Below, one piece after another: positions 1 through 9,501 of a DNA stretch of 64,000 bases. Location: positions 1 to 64,000 of the forward strand of contig NZ_DASXVH010000010.1 of assembly GCF_036504375.1 (NCBI RefSeq), given 5' to 3'. The position numbers were made by a program, and so were the translations under genes. The stretch is from Novimethylophilus sp036504375 (lineage in GTDB: Bacteria; Pseudomonadota; Gammaproteobacteria; Burkholderiales; Methylophilaceae). The first letter of the stretch is position 1. Every line of letters begins with the position of its first letter. The notes below the pieces were generated by a model, which made no database searches, was not told the DNA's origin, and worked only from the letters and a program-made list of their open reading frames with translations.

Positions 1-79
1 AAGCCTGCTGAAACTGGCCGACGCGCTGCCGGATTCCGCGCTGAAAAAATCGCTCAAGCGGCTGGCGACACGCACTTAA
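1..79 (+). CDS. 3' end of an unidentified gene (partial)
   Basis: An open frame runs from the window edge to a TAA at 77-79 and encodes a 25-residue tail ending KSLKRLATRT. The tail is basic and leucine-rich and its codon use matches the neighbouring core genes, so it is probably the end of a real gene lying upstream. No family can be named from so short a piece. It converges on dacB, with 68 bases between the two stops. Confidence 0.5.
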   Translation, partial: SLLKLADALPDSALKKSLKRLATRT

Positions 80-147
80 ACCAAAAAGGGGCATAGGACT
101 GTCACGCTGATGGAAGTACTGGCGCCCAGCCTGCTTTAAGAGCACTC

Positions 148-1563
148 TTAATTTCTGTCGTAAAGCCATTGCAGCAACGCATCCTGCGCTGCGTGCGAAG
201 CGGCGGCATGGGCGTGATTGACGACGAACACCACCACCCAGCGCCGTCCCCTGCGGTCGAGCAAATAGCCCGCCATCGCCCGCACGCCGTCCAGCGAGCC
301 GGTTTTAATATGCGCCGAGCCGGCTACCGGGGTGTTTTTCAGACGCTTCTCCAGCGTGCCGTCCACCGCCGCGATCGGCAGCGACGACATCAGCTCGGGC
401 ATCACCGGACTATGCCACGCCGCGACCAGCAGTTCCCCCAGATGCCGCGCACCGATACGCTCCACGCGCGACAATCCGGCACCGTTTTCAATGACCAGTT
501 CGGAAAAATCCAGCCCCTTATTTCCCAGCCATTGCCGCACCACCGCCGCGCCTTTTTCCACGCTGCCGGGAACGCCGGCTTTTTCCGCGCCTATCGTCAG
601 CAGCATCTGTCTTGCCATGACGTTGTTGCTGTTCTTGTTGATCATGCGCACGGCTTCGGCCAACGGCGGAGAATTGCCTTGCAATACCAGGCGCGCGTTG
701 GCCGGCACATCGCCCTGCTTCAGGGTGCCGGCCAACGTGCCGCCCTGCTCGTGCCACAGCTGGCGGAACAGCTGGAATACATAGCCCGAGTCGTCCAGCA
801 GCGCAAGGTTGAGCGTCTGCTCGCCGCAGGCAGCCGCATAACTGCCATTGAAGGCGATGACGACCTGTTCTGTCTCATACCTCGTGGGCTCGCGCGTCAC
901 CTGGTAATCGAGCCGGTCTTTCCAGTCGACGCAAGGCGCCTGCCGCAGCTCGAGCCGGTTGACGGCCTTGAGCTGCGGCAGATCGGGATCGGCAACCACC
1001 ACCACATGATCCTGCTCCACCCGGAAACCGAACTGCGTCGCCTTGAAATTGACCAGCAGCGCATCCGGCGTGGCGTTGTAGGCGCGCCACGGTTCGCCGT
1101 CGAAAGCACCCGGGTCGGCAGCCGACGGTTCGAAATAGCCGCGGTCGAGCACCAGGTTGCCCTTGATCTCGCGCAGCCCTGTGTTGCGCAAGCTGCGCAA
1201 CAATTCCCAGAACCCGGCCAATGTCAGCGCCGGGTCGCCGTAGCCCTTGAGAATCAGGTCGCCGTCCAGCACTCCGTCCTTGATTGGGCCGGCGGCATGG
1301 ATTTCGGTTTTCCAGCTGTATGCCGGGCCGAGTATTTCCAGCCCGGCGTATGTGGTCACGAGCTTCATCACCGATGCCGGGTTCATCGCCCGATCGGCCT
1401 GATGGGCAATCAGCGGCTGCGGCCTGTCCACCTGCCGCACGTATAACGCCACGCTGGCCGGAGGAATGTCCGCATCCCGCAGCGCCTGGATCACCGGCAC
1501 GGGCAGCCCGGCCCAAACCGGGTGAGCAGTCAGAATCGCCAGAAAAAATATCAGGAATCGCAT
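148..1563 (-). CDS. dacB: D-alanyl-D-alanine carboxypeptidase/endopeptidase, PBP4 (peptidase S13)
   Basis: This 471-residue protein belongs to the S13 penicillin-binding protein family, which trims or cleaves peptidoglycan cross-links in the periplasm. An N-terminal signal peptide (residues 1-18, ending VWA) is followed by the serine-protease-like penicillin-fold motifs: SVMK (Ser64-Lys67) within NPASVMK, SNN at 312-314 and KTG at 420-422 in HIKTGSLDG. A long insert between SxxK and SNN is typical of PBP4. The length is normal. The gene starts at an ATG and is divergent from the epimerase-like gene at 1634, 70 bases away. All catalytic motifs are intact, so it is probably an active enzyme. 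Confidence 0.95.
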   Translation of the reverse strand: MRFLIFFLAILTAHPVWAGLPVPVIQALRDADIPPASVALYVRQVDRPQPLIAHQADRAMNPASVMKLVTTYAGLEILGPAYSWKTEIHAAGPIKDGVLDGDLILKGYGDPALTLAGFWELLRSLRNTGLREIKGNLVLDRGYFEPSAADPGAFDGEPWRAYNATPDALLVNFKATQFGFRVEQDHVVVVADPDLPQLKAVNRLELRQAPCVDWKDRLDYQVTREPTRYETEQVVIAFNGSYAAACGEQTLNLALLDDSGYVFQLFRQLWHEQGGTLAGTLKQGDVPANARLVLQGNSPPLAEAVRMINKNSNNVMARQMLLTIGAEKAGVPGSVEKGAAVVRQWLGNKGLDFSELVIENGAGLSRVERIGARHLGELLVAAWHSPVMPELMSSLPIAAVDGTLEKRLKNTPVAGSAHIKTGSLDGVRAMAGYLLDRRGRRWVVVFVVNHAHAAASHAAQDALLQWLYDRN

Positions 1564-1633
1564 GCTGCGATTAAAACATATAAACAGGTGGCATCGTAGC
1601 GGGCGGCCGCGCCGCCAATGCTAAACTCTGCCC

Positions 1634-2485
1634 ATGAATCACGCACGCATACTCATCGCCGGATGCGGCGACCTGGGCATTACCCTAGGGCAACTCTTGA
1701 TGGCGCAAGGCTGCGATGTCGCCGGCTTGCGCCGCAGCACAGTGCCGCTGCCGGCGGGGATGCACGGCGTTCAGGCCGATGTCGCCCGGCCTGCGACCCT
1801 GCACGGACTGGCGGCACTGCGGCCGGACATCCTGGTCTACAGCGTTGCCGCCGACGCGCAAACCGACGCCAGCTACCGCGCCCATTATGTCGACGGCCTG
1901 CGCCATGTGCTGGCGGCGTTGCCGGATGCGGGGCTGCGCCATGTGTTCTTCGTTTCCAGCACCCGCGTCTATGGTCAGGAAAACCAGGGCCAGGATACCG
2001 GCCTATGGCTGGATGAGGCCGCGCCGGCAACGCCTGCGGATTTCGGCGGCGAGCGCCTGCTGCAAGCCGAAGCTCTGCTCGCGGGCTTGCCAGGCACGGC
2101 GCTCAGGCTTTCGGGCATCTACGGCCCGGGCCGTCACCGTTTGCTCGCGCTGGCCCGCCGGCCTCAGTCCTGGCCCGCGCAAAACCGCTGGACCAACCGC
2201 ATCCACCGCGACGATGCCGCCGCCTTTATCGCATCGCTGATCCGCCGCAAGCTGAACGGCGCGCCGGTCGAAGATTGCTATCTGGTCACCGACGGCTGCC
2301 CGGCGCCGCAATACGAGGTGCTGCAGTGGCTGGCCGAACAACTGGACGTGGACGTCAGCGGCGTCGCGCCCCCTGCGGTCGCAGGCGGCAAGAGGCTAAG
2401 CAATGCGCGCATGCTGGCCACGGGGTACAGGCTGCGCTACCCGGATTATCGCGCCGGTTACGCGGCCGAAATCGCACGAATTTGA
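1634..2485 (+). CDS. NAD(P)-dependent epimerase/dehydratase-like SDR protein (YeeZ-like)
   Basis: The 283-residue protein has an N-terminal Rossmann nucleotide-binding loop, GCGDLG (residues 10-15), and an extended-SDR core with VSSTRVYGQ, where the Ser and Tyr of the SDR active site are expected. NRIHRDDAAAF is a typical extended-SDR C-terminal element. It resembles the YeeZ-type SDR proteins often found as single genes in proteobacteria; the substrate is unknown. Start is the ATG at 1634. It is followed after 76 bases by an AlkA-family gene on the same strand, with no obvious functional link. Family assignment is firm, reaction is not. Confidence 0.8.
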   Translation: MNHARILIAGCGDLGITLGQLLMAQGCDVAGLRRSTVPLPAGMHGVQADVARPATLHGLAALRPDILVYSVAADAQTDASYRAHYVDGLRHVLAALPDAGLRHVFFVSSTRVYGQENQGQDTGLWLDEAAPATPADFGGERLLQAEALLAGLPGTALRLSGIYGPGRHRLLALARRPQSWPAQNRWTNRIHRDDAAAFIASLIRRKLNGAPVEDCYLVTDGCPAPQYEVLQWLAEQLDVDVSGVAPPAVAGGKRLSNARMLATGYRLRYPDYRAGYAAEIARI

Positions 2486-2561
2486 GAGCAGGAAACGCAG
2501 TGCTTTTGCATACGGCTTGCTGCATCATCGATATGACACCTGCTCGAGCAAGAAAACAACG

Positions 2562-3218
2562 ATGAATACGACTTATAGCGATCCGGCCGGCCAGCATCTG
2601 GCGGCACTCGACCCCGACTGGGCGGCGTTGATCGCCCGCATCGGCCCATGCGGGCTGAGCCCGCATCTCGAGCGCGAGCCCTTTGAAGCCCTGGTACGGG
2701 CGATTGCCTACCAGCAGCTGCACGGCCGCGCGGCCAAAGCGATCCTGGCGCGCTTTCTCGCCCTTTATCCCGGTGTCGCGTTCCCGGCGCCGGCGGCGGT
2801 GCTGGCGACCGTGGACGTGGCACTGCGGGGCTGTGGCTTTTCCGCGGCCAAAATTGTTTCGATCCGCGGCATCGCCGCCGCCACGCAGAGCGGACTGGTG
2901 CCTACCCTGGATGCGGCGGTCCGGCTGTCCGACGAAGAGCTGATCGCACGGCTCATCACCTTGCGCGGCGTCGGCCGCTGGACCGTGGAAATGTTGCTGA
3001 TGTTCGCGCTGGGGCGGCCGGACGTGCTGCCGGTGGACGATTTCGGCGTGCGCGAAGGCTGGCGTATCCTCAAAAACCTCGACGCCCAGCCCAAGCCCAG
3101 AACACTGGCGGAAATCGGCATGGCCTGGAGTCCTTATCGCTCGACCGCGGCCTGGTACCTGTGGCGCGCCGCCGAGCAGGCAAAAGCGTCCGCAACGTCA
3201 AAAATACCGCAGCTATAG
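2562..3218 (+). CDS. DNA-3-methyladenine glycosylase II family protein (AlkA-like, HhH-GPD)
   Basis: The predicted 218-residue protein is a base-excision DNA glycosylase of the HhH-GPD superfamily, which removes alkylated bases. The helix-hairpin-helix is visible as LRGVGRWTVEML (about residues 134-145). It is followed by LPVDDFGV (156-163), where one of the two Asp (159 or 160) is the catalytic aspartate. The open frame extends upstream to 2403, but the ATG at 2562 is chosen because the upstream part overlaps the epimerase gene and has no family character. It is shorter than E. coli AlkA because the N-terminal subdomain is missing, as in the single-domain AlkA-type proteins. Confidence 0.85.
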   Translation: MNTTYSDPAGQHLAALDPDWAALIARIGPCGLSPHLEREPFEALVRAIAYQQLHGRAAKAILARFLALYPGVAFPAPAAVLATVDVALRGCGFSAAKIVSIRGIAAATQSGLVPTLDAAVRLSDEELIARLITLRGVGRWTVEMLLMFALGRPDVLPVDDFGVREGWRILKNLDAQPKPRTLAEIGMAWSPYRSTAAWYLWRAAEQAKASATSKIPQL

Positions 3219-3254
3219 CCTTGCTCCGTATTCATTTCCCGCATCGCAAACACC

Positions 3255-6200
3255 TCACGTCTCGGACGCGGCCGGCTTACGCCGATCGAAAAAAACGCCG
3301 AACGCGAGCGGAGCGAGCAAAATGGTGAACAGCGTCGCCGACACCACGCCGCCGACGATGACGGTCGCGAAAGGACGCTGCGTTTCCGAGCCGATGCCGT
3401 GGGAAAGCGCTGCCGGCAGCAGGCCCAGCCCTGCCATCAGCGCGGTCATCAGGATGGGACGCAGCCGGGCGGCGGCGCCGTCCAGCACCGATTGCGTTAT
3501 TGCCTTGCCGTTGCGGATGCCTTCCAGGAACTGCTCCACCATGATGACGCCGTTCTGCACCGAAATGCCGGCCACGGCGATAAACCCCACCGCCGCGGAT
3601 ACCGACAGGTGCAGCCCTGCCAGCGCCAGCCCGGCGAGGCCGCCGATCCAGGTAAACGGGATCAGTCCCAGCACCAGCCCCGCCAGCCGCATGGAGCGGA
3701 AAGCCCAGAACAGCAGCACGAAAATGCCCAGCACCGACAGCGGCACGATCACGGCGAGCCGCTTCATGGCGCGCTGCTGGTTCTCGAACTGGCCACCCCA
3801 CGTCATGCTGTAACCGGGGGGCAAATGCACCTGCGCCTTGACCTTGTTCATGGCCTCGGCAATGAAGCCGCCCTGGTCGCGCCCGATCAGGTTGGCCTTG
3901 ACCGCGACATTGCGGCCGCCGGCTTCGCGCCCGATGCGCGCCGGGCCCTGCCTGACCTCGACATCGGCGATGGCGCCCAGCGGAATCGTACCGCCGCCCG
4001 GCAATGCAATGGGCAATTCCGCGACGTCGTCCACGGCGTCGCGCGCCTCTTTCCTGATTCTCACCGTCACGTCGAACTGGCGGTCGCCCTCATGGAAGCT
4101 GGTCGCCGCCGTCCCTGCCATGGCGGTCTGGATGGTGGCGTTGACGTCGTTGACGGTGAGGCCGTAGCGCGCCATGGCCTCGCGCCTGAGCAGGATATCC
4201 AGCTCGGACTGCCCGCCTACCTTGATAGCCGCCACATCGGCGGCGCCGCGGACGCCGGAGAGTATGCCGACCACCTGTTCGGCCTTGTCTTCCAGGATAT
4301 CGAGATCGGGACCAAAAATTTTTATCGCGATCTCGCCTTTTACTCCGCTCAGCGATTCCTCGACGTTATCCTCGATCACCTGCGAGAAATTGGTCGGCAC
4401 GCCGGGAATGGCGCGGATTTTCTTCGTCATGTCGGCGACCAGGGATTCCTTGTCGGGGAAGCGCCAGGTCTCGTGCGGCTGGAGGTCGGCGAGAATTTCC
4501 ATGTTGTTCGGCCCCTTGGGGTCGGTGCCGTCGTCAGGCCGGCCAACCTGGCTGATGACGCCGGACACTTCCGGGTAGCCTTGCAGGATGGCGCGCACCC
4601 GGCGCTCCACTTCCTTGCTCTTTTCCAGGTTGGTGGCCTGCGGCAGGGTAATGGTGAGCCAGATGTTGCCTTCGTCCAGCTTGGGCAGGAATTCGCTGCC
4701 CAGGCGGCTGCCGAGGCCGATGGAAACTGCCAGCAAGGCGATCGAAGCGACGAAGATCGCCCAGCTGTGCGGGAACGCGCGCGCCAGCAGGTTGCGGTAG
4801 CGCTCCTGCAGCGCGTGCATCCAGCCGCTGTGCTTTTCGGCCAGGTCGTGGCGATGCACGGCGTAGGACAGCAATGCCGGAATCAGCGTCATGGTCAGCA
4901 GGACCGCGCCGAGGATGGCGAAACTCAGGGTGTAGGTCATCGGCGTGAAGATTTTTCCTTCCACCCGCTCGAAAGTGAAAATGGGCAGGAAGGCCAGGAT
5001 GATGATGGCCTTGGAGAACAGGATGGGATGGCCCATCTCGACCGTCGTATGGCGCAGCGTATGGACGCGCCAGTTGGGCGTGGCATGCTGCGGCAGGCCG
5101 TCGAGCTTGCCTAACGCGAGCCGCACCATGAGCGCCTCGACGAGCACCACCGCGCCGTCGACGATGATGCCGAAGTCCACCGCGCCCAGCGAGATCAGGT
5201 TGGCCGACACGCCCTTGAGATGCATGAAGACGAACGCGAACAGCAGCGACAGCGGGATCACCAGCGCAACGATCACCGCCGCCAGCGCGGAGCGCAGAAA
5301 CAGGATCAGGATGCCGAGCACGAGGATGGCGCCCATGATCATGTTCTCTTCCACGGTATGCACGGTATGGCTCACCAGCTGGGTGCGGTCGTAGATCGTT
5401 TTCAGGTGAGTGCCGGGAGGCAAGCGTTTTTCGAGATTTGCCACGGCATTCTTGAGGTCGGCGATGACCTTGGTCGGGTTCTGGCCCTTGGTCATCTGCA
5501 CGATGCCCTCCACCACGTCGTCCTGGCCGTTGTAGGCCACGATGCCAGAGCGCGTGCGCTGGCCGACCACAACCTCGGCGACATCGCCCACCAGAATGGC
5601 CTTGCCATCCTTGCTGGTCACCGCCACGCGGGAAATATCGTCCATTCCCCTGAACAGGCCGATGGCGCGCAGCACCAGCGCTTCGTCGCCGCGCCGCACG
5701 GTGCCGCCGCCGGTATTGGCGTTACCGTTGCCCAGTGCCTGGGTCACCTGGTCCAGCATCACGCCGTGTTTGCGCAACAGATAGGGATCGACACGCACCT
5801 GGTACTCCTTGATCGCGCCGCCGAAACTCGCAACATCCGCCACCCCGGATACGCTGCGCAGCGCCGGGCGCACCACCCAGTCCTGTAATTCGCGTATTTT
5901 TTCCAGCGGCGTGCCCGGCGGCGCTTCGAGCACATAGCGGTAAATCTCCCCGACCGCCGTGGTCAGCGGCGCCAGCGATGGCTGCACGCCCGGCGGCAGA
6001 CTGACGTTCTGCAGCTTCTCCATCACCTGCTGGCGGGCAAAATAGTCATCGGTGTTATCCTGGAAGGTCAGCGTCACCACCGACAGGCCGAAAATGGATA
6101 CCGAGCGCAATTGCGTCATGCGCGGCACGCCGCTCATCTCGCGCTCGATCGGCAGGCTGACGGAACGCTCCATTTCCTCCGGGGCCAGCCCGGGCACCTG

Positions 6201-6359
6201 CGTGACGATCTGTACCTGCACGTCCTGCACGTCGGGAAAAGCCTCCACCGGCAGGTTCGCCACCGCGTACCAGCCAGCGGCGACGAGCGCCACAATGCCG
6301 GCGAGAATGAAAGTGCGCTGCTGCAGCGCAAAGGTGACCAGGCGATCGAGCATTCCCAT
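3255..6359 (-). CDS. czcA: Heavy-metal efflux RND permease, CzcA type
   Basis: The 1034-residue protein is an inner-membrane proton/metal antiporter of the HME-RND family. It shows the expected repeat of a transmembrane helix, large periplasmic loop and helix bundle. The TM4 signature DFGIIVDGAVVLVE (near residue 400) has the Asp-Asp-Glu arrangement typical of divalent-cation (Co/Zn/Cd) HME pumps. The Cu/Ag pump CusA has a different TM4 sequence, so zinc, cobalt, cadmium or nickel is the more likely substrate; that is inference. Its ATG overlaps the adaptor stop by one base (TGATG, 6361-6357), so it is translationally coupled as the last gene of czcC-czcB-czcA. Confidence 0.9.
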   Translation of the reverse strand: MGMLDRLVTFALQQRTFILAGIVALVAAGWYAVANLPVEAFPDVQDVQVQIVTQVPGLAPEEMERSVSLPIEREMSGVPRMTQLRSVSIFGLSVVTLTFQDNTDDYFARQQVMEKLQNVSLPPGVQPSLAPLTTAVGEIYRYVLEAPPGTPLEKIRELQDWVVRPALRSVSGVADVASFGGAIKEYQVRVDPYLLRKHGVMLDQVTQALGNGNANTGGGTVRRGDEALVLRAIGLFRGMDDISRVAVTSKDGKAILVGDVAEVVVGQRTRSGIVAYNGQDDVVEGIVQMTKGQNPTKVIADLKNAVANLEKRLPPGTHLKTIYDRTQLVSHTVHTVEENMIMGAILVLGILILFLRSALAAVIVALVIPLSLLFAFVFMHLKGVSANLISLGAVDFGIIVDGAVVLVEALMVRLALGKLDGLPQHATPNWRVHTLRHTTVEMGHPILFSKAIIILAFLPIFTFERVEGKIFTPMTYTLSFAILGAVLLTMTLIPALLSYAVHRHDLAEKHSGWMHALQERYRNLLARAFPHSWAIFVASIALLAVSIGLGSRLGSEFLPKLDEGNIWLTITLPQATNLEKSKEVERRVRAILQGYPEVSGVISQVGRPDDGTDPKGPNNMEILADLQPHETWRFPDKESLVADMTKKIRAIPGVPTNFSQVIEDNVEESLSGVKGEIAIKIFGPDLDILEDKAEQVVGILSGVRGAADVAAIKVGGQSELDILLRREAMARYGLTVNDVNATIQTAMAGTAATSFHEGDRQFDVTVRIRKEARDAVDDVAELPIALPGGGTIPLGAIADVEVRQGPARIGREAGGRNVAVKANLIGRDQGGFIAEAMNKVKAQVHLPPGYSMTWGGQFENQQRAMKRLAVIVPLSVLGIFVLLFWAFRSMRLAGLVLGLIPFTWIGGLAGLALAGLHLSVSAAVGFIAVAGISVQNGVIMVEQFLEGIRNGKAITQSVLDGAAARLRPILMTALMAGLGLLPAALSHGIGSETQRPFATVIVGGVVSATLFTILLAPLAFGVFFDRRKPAASET

Positions 6360-7486
6360 CAGCTCCCCGCCAGCTCGGCGTTGAGCAGCAGGGCTCCGCT
6401 TACGGCGACACGTTCGCCCGCATTGAGGCCACTTGCGACATAGCTGTCTTCATGGCCCCGATAGCCCAGCGTGACGCGGCGCTTTTCCAGCACGCCGGGG
6501 GCGCGCTCCACGAATACGAAACTTTGCAGGCCCTCCGTCACCAGCGCGTCATTGGGAACGTGCGGCAACGTAACTCCCCCGCCCAGCGGCGTTGCATGCA
6601 CATACATTTCCGGCTTGAGTTTTTCCTCGCGGTTGTCGACGCGGCAGCGCACCACCACGCGCCGGGTGGCAGGGTCCAGCACCTTGCCCACCATCAGCAC
6701 TACGGCATCGAACGACATGCCCGGATAGGCATCCGCTTCCACGCGCAGATGCTGGCTCTCGTGTATTTTGCCGAGGTCCTTCTCCGGCACTTCAACATTG
6801 ACCCATAGCCGCCTGGGATCGCTCACGACAAATAACGTACTGGCGCCGTCCGGGCGCACTTCGCTGCCCGGGTTGACCTGGCGCTCGGTGACGACGCCGC
6901 TCACGCGGGTCGTCAACACGAACCCGCCGTTTCCGGCCGGACCCAGATTGCGCAGCCGGGCACGGGCGCGGTCCAGCTCGATGCCGGCCTGCTGCAGATC
7001 GGCATCCGCAATTTCAAAATCCTTGCGTGCCAGGACGCCGCCGTCCAGCAGCGTCCTGGCACGTTCGTAAGCGGTGCGTTTCAGGTGCAGGTCGGACTCC
7101 GCCCGGCGAACGTCCGCGCTGGCCTGGGCATAGTCCGGCGCATCCAGCGCGAGCAATGCCTGGCCCGCTGTCACATGGTCGCCCAACTGGGCGCGGATTT
7201 GCGTGACGCGCCCGGCAATGGGCGCCGTGATGCGGGACGTGGCATCCTCATCGTATGCCACATGGCCCTGCAGCGGCTCCAGCGCCGGCACCTGCCCGGC
7301 AGCGACGGGCGCGATGTGCAGGTAAACCAGCTGCGGAGCATCCGGCGCAAAGCGCAGAATATTGGGCTCGCGCGGGGCAACGGCCTGCGGCCGGACGCCG
7401 GCATGGCTTTCGGTCGAGATTTTGAAGCCATACCCTGCCCCGACGGCGAGTCCGGCAAGGATAATGGGCGCGATCAGTTTTTTCAT
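6359..7486 (-). CDS. czcB: Periplasmic adaptor (membrane fusion) subunit of the metal efflux pump
   Basis: A 375-residue HlyD/CusB-type adaptor that bridges the inner-membrane pump and the outer-membrane channel. It begins with a hydrophobic N-terminal segment (KKLIAPIILAGLAVGAGYG) and contains a lipoyl/barrel-sandwich half near GRVTQIRAQLGDHVTAGQ, a helical hairpin and C-terminal beta-barrel domains. The ATG at 7486 is preferred over 7519 because a strong GGAG ribosome-binding site lies about 10 bases upstream and the hydrophobic signal then begins at residue 2. The start overlaps the czcC stop (ATGA). No His-rich metal-binding N-terminal extension is seen, unlike Ralstonia CzcB. Confidence 0.88.
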   Translation of the reverse strand: MKKLIAPIILAGLAVGAGYGFKISTESHAGVRPQAVAPREPNILRFAPDAPQLVYLHIAPVAAGQVPALEPLQGHVAYDEDATSRITAPIAGRVTQIRAQLGDHVTAGQALLALDAPDYAQASADVRRAESDLHLKRTAYERARTLLDGGVLARKDFEIADADLQQAGIELDRARARLRNLGPAGNGGFVLTTRVSGVVTERQVNPGSEVRPDGASTLFVVSDPRRLWVNVEVPEKDLGKIHESQHLRVEADAYPGMSFDAVVLMVGKVLDPATRRVVVRCRVDNREEKLKPEMYVHATPLGGGVTLPHVPNDALVTEGLQSFVFVERAPGVLEKRRVTLGYRGHEDSYVASGLNAGERVAVSGALLLNAELAGS

Positions 7487-8751
7487 TGCAATTCTCCTTC
7501 TTCGTTGGCAAAACGCCATGCCGCCAGTGCCTTGGCGTAGTCGGCGCGTGCCGCGGCCGCGTCCATTTGGGTAGCTTTATGGGTGCGTCTGGCATCGAGC
7601 AGATCCATCACGCCAATGGCCCCGTGCCGATAGGCGAATTCGGCGGCAGCGAGCGCCTTGCCAGCCTCCGCCAGCAGGCTGTCGTCGTAGTGCCGCACCT
7701 GGCTGACCGCAGTTTCCAGATTGCTGCGCGCCCTGCCGATTTCCGCCATGGCCTGGGCGCGGGTCTGTTCCAGCGCGTCGCGCGCGGATTGCAGGTCGGC
7801 TTCCGCCCGGCCGATTTCGCCCTGGTATTCATAGCCGGTCATCAGCGGGATGCTGAGGCCGAAACCGACGCTATGCGACGGCGTGCTGCCGCCGTTATGC
7901 TCGACCTGCACGCCGAGCGTGACATCGCGCGCCTTGAGGGATTGGGCGAGATCGCGCGCCGCTTCCGCGGTCTGCACCCGCATCTGTGCCGCGCGCACAT
8001 CGGGGCGGTTTTCGATGCCGATGCCCTCGGCCGGGAACGCGCCGATCGCGGGCCAGGCGTCCGCGGCCACAATCGTTGCGGCATTCTGCCCGGCACCGAT
8101 CTGGTAGGCGAGCGCAGTTTGCGCCTGGCTGAGGTCGTTCTGCGCCTGCAACATATCGTTGTCCGTCCGCAGGGCATCCACCCGGATGCGCGAAAGATCG
8201 GAGGCAGGAATATCTCCCGCACTCAGGCGCAGCCTGGTGGCCTCCACCGTCTGGCCCGACAGGCGGGCATTTTCCTGGGCGATGCGCAGCTTCTCCTGCG
8301 CCAGTGCCAGGTTGTAATACGCCTGATGCAGCGCGATACGGCCCTGTCTTGCGACATCAGCCATGCCGTGTTTTGCCGCATCCAGCCGCAGGTCGGCCGC
8401 ACGCATGCGCAACTCGCGCTTGCCGCCGCGTTCGAACGTCTGGTCGAGGCGCAATACCATATCGGAGCCATGCAGCACGCGCCTTCCCAGGGCCGGCGCA
8501 TTGCGGCCGGTATCAATGGCACCGGTATTCAGCGACAATTGCGGATTGGGGCGTTGCGCCGCGCCCAATCTGTCGGCTGCAACGCCGGCAACCTGATCCC
8601 GTGCCAGTTGAATCTCACGGTTTCTGGCTTGCCACAGCTGTTCGGCGCCAGATAGGGTAAGCTTGGACAAACCGGCGTCATTGGCAGGTGCCCCCGTATC
8701 TGCGGCAATAGCGACAACAGGCCAAAATATCAATATCAGGAATTTTTTCAT
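7483..8751 (-). CDS. czcC: Outer-membrane channel of the metal efflux pump (TolC/CzcC family)
   Basis: A 422-residue outer-membrane factor with a Sec signal peptide (KKFLILIFWPVVAIAADT) and two helical repeats typical of the OEP family. It contains many Ala/Gln/Arg-rich coiled-coil stretches, such as AEADLQSARDALEQTRAQA. The ATG at 8751 is taken because it starts exactly at the signal peptide; the open frame extends 15 codons upstream without signal character. It is the first gene of the czcCBA operon and is divergent from the response-regulator gene at 8824. The 72-base gap between them should hold both promoters. Confidence 0.88.
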   Translation of the reverse strand: MKKFLILIFWPVVAIAADTGAPANDAGLSKLTLSGAEQLWQARNREIQLARDQVAGVAADRLGAAQRPNPQLSLNTGAIDTGRNAPALGRRVLHGSDMVLRLDQTFERGGKRELRMRAADLRLDAAKHGMADVARQGRIALHQAYYNLALAQEKLRIAQENARLSGQTVEATRLRLSAGDIPASDLSRIRVDALRTDNDMLQAQNDLSQAQTALAYQIGAGQNAATIVAADAWPAIGAFPAEGIGIENRPDVRAAQMRVQTAEAARDLAQSLKARDVTLGVQVEHNGGSTPSHSVGFGLSIPLMTGYEYQGEIGRAEADLQSARDALEQTRAQAMAEIGRARSNLETAVSQVRHYDDSLLAEAGKALAAAEFAYRHGAIGVMDLLDARRTHKATQMDAAAARADYAKALAAWRFANEEGELQ

Positions 8752-8823
8752 GCTGTTGGCTTGGATAACGCTGGTTTGCAATGTACGCGGCATCATGCTC
8801 AGGCTTGCTGACGTGGAGCTGAC

Positions 8824-9501
8824 ATGCGGATACTAGTTGTCGAGGACGACAAAACGCTGGGCGCAGCAATTGCCCAGTCGCTTGCCCATGCGGGATATGC
8901 GACGGATTGGGTGGGAAATGCCGCGGCTGCGCTGCATGCGTTGTCGGTGGAGCATTTTGACGCGATGGTGCTCGACCTCGGCTTGCCCGACCGCGATGGC
9001 CATGAAGTGATACGCCACCTGCGCCTGCGCGGCCGATCGCTGCCCGTGCTGGTACTGACGGCACGCGACGGAGTGGAAGATCGCGTGCAAGGCTTGGATA
9101 TCGGTGCCGACGATTATGTCGTCAAGCCGATTGCCATGGTCGAGCTGCAAGCGAGAATACGCGCACTGCTCAGACGCAGCGCAGGCGTCGCCAACCCGCG
9201 CTTCAGCCTGGGTCGCCTGGAACTGGATACCGTGGGCAAGCAAGCCCATCTCGACGGGCGCACGCTGGATTTATCCGCCCGGGAATGGGCAGTGCTGGAA
9301 TATCTGGCCACACACGCCAGGCGCATCGTCTCGAAAGAGCAGCTGATCCAAGCGATCGCCGGCTGGGATCAGGAATTGAGCGTCAATGCCATCGAGGCCT
9401 ATGTGCATCGCTTGCGCGTCAAGTTAGGCGACGCCGGCGTTGTCGTGCGTACGGTCCGGGGCTTGGGTTATATGCTGGAGGAGCCGGTCGATGCAAAGTA
9501 G
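8824..9501 (+). CDS. OmpR-family response regulator, probably controlling the metal efflux operon
   Basis: The 225-residue regulator has an N-terminal receiver domain (acidic pocket EDD at 8-10, phospho-acceptor in LDLGLPDRDG near Asp51, conserved Lys in DDYVVKPI). A C-terminal winged-helix DNA-binding domain ends in VRTVRGLGYML. A GGAG ribosome-binding site precedes the ATG. It is divergent from czcC and overlaps its own kinase gene by 11 bases. By analogy with CusRS, CzcRS and QseBC it probably activates czcCBA when metal rises in the periplasm; this is inferred from position only. Confidence 0.88.
   Translation: MRILVVEDDKTLGAAIAQSLAHAGYATDWVGNAAAALHALSVEHFDAMVLDLGLPDRDGHEVIRHLRLRGRSLPVLVLTARDGVEDRVQGLDIGADDYVVKPIAMVELQARIRALLRRSAGVANPRFSLGRLELDTVGKQAHLDGRTLDLSAREWAVLEYLATHARRIVSKEQLIQAIAGWDQELSVNAIEAYVHRLRVKLGDAGVVVRTVRGLGYMLEEPVDAK

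Noticed and set aside
169..1446. Plus-strand frame of 425 codons over dacB
   Set aside because: Antisense of an intact PBP4 gene; composition is typical of a shadow frame.
3399..5114. Long open frame of 571 codons on the plus strand across czcA
   Set aside because: It is entirely antisense to a well-supported RND gene; its translation is rich in His, Gln and Arg with no domain, as expected for a GC-rich shadow frame.
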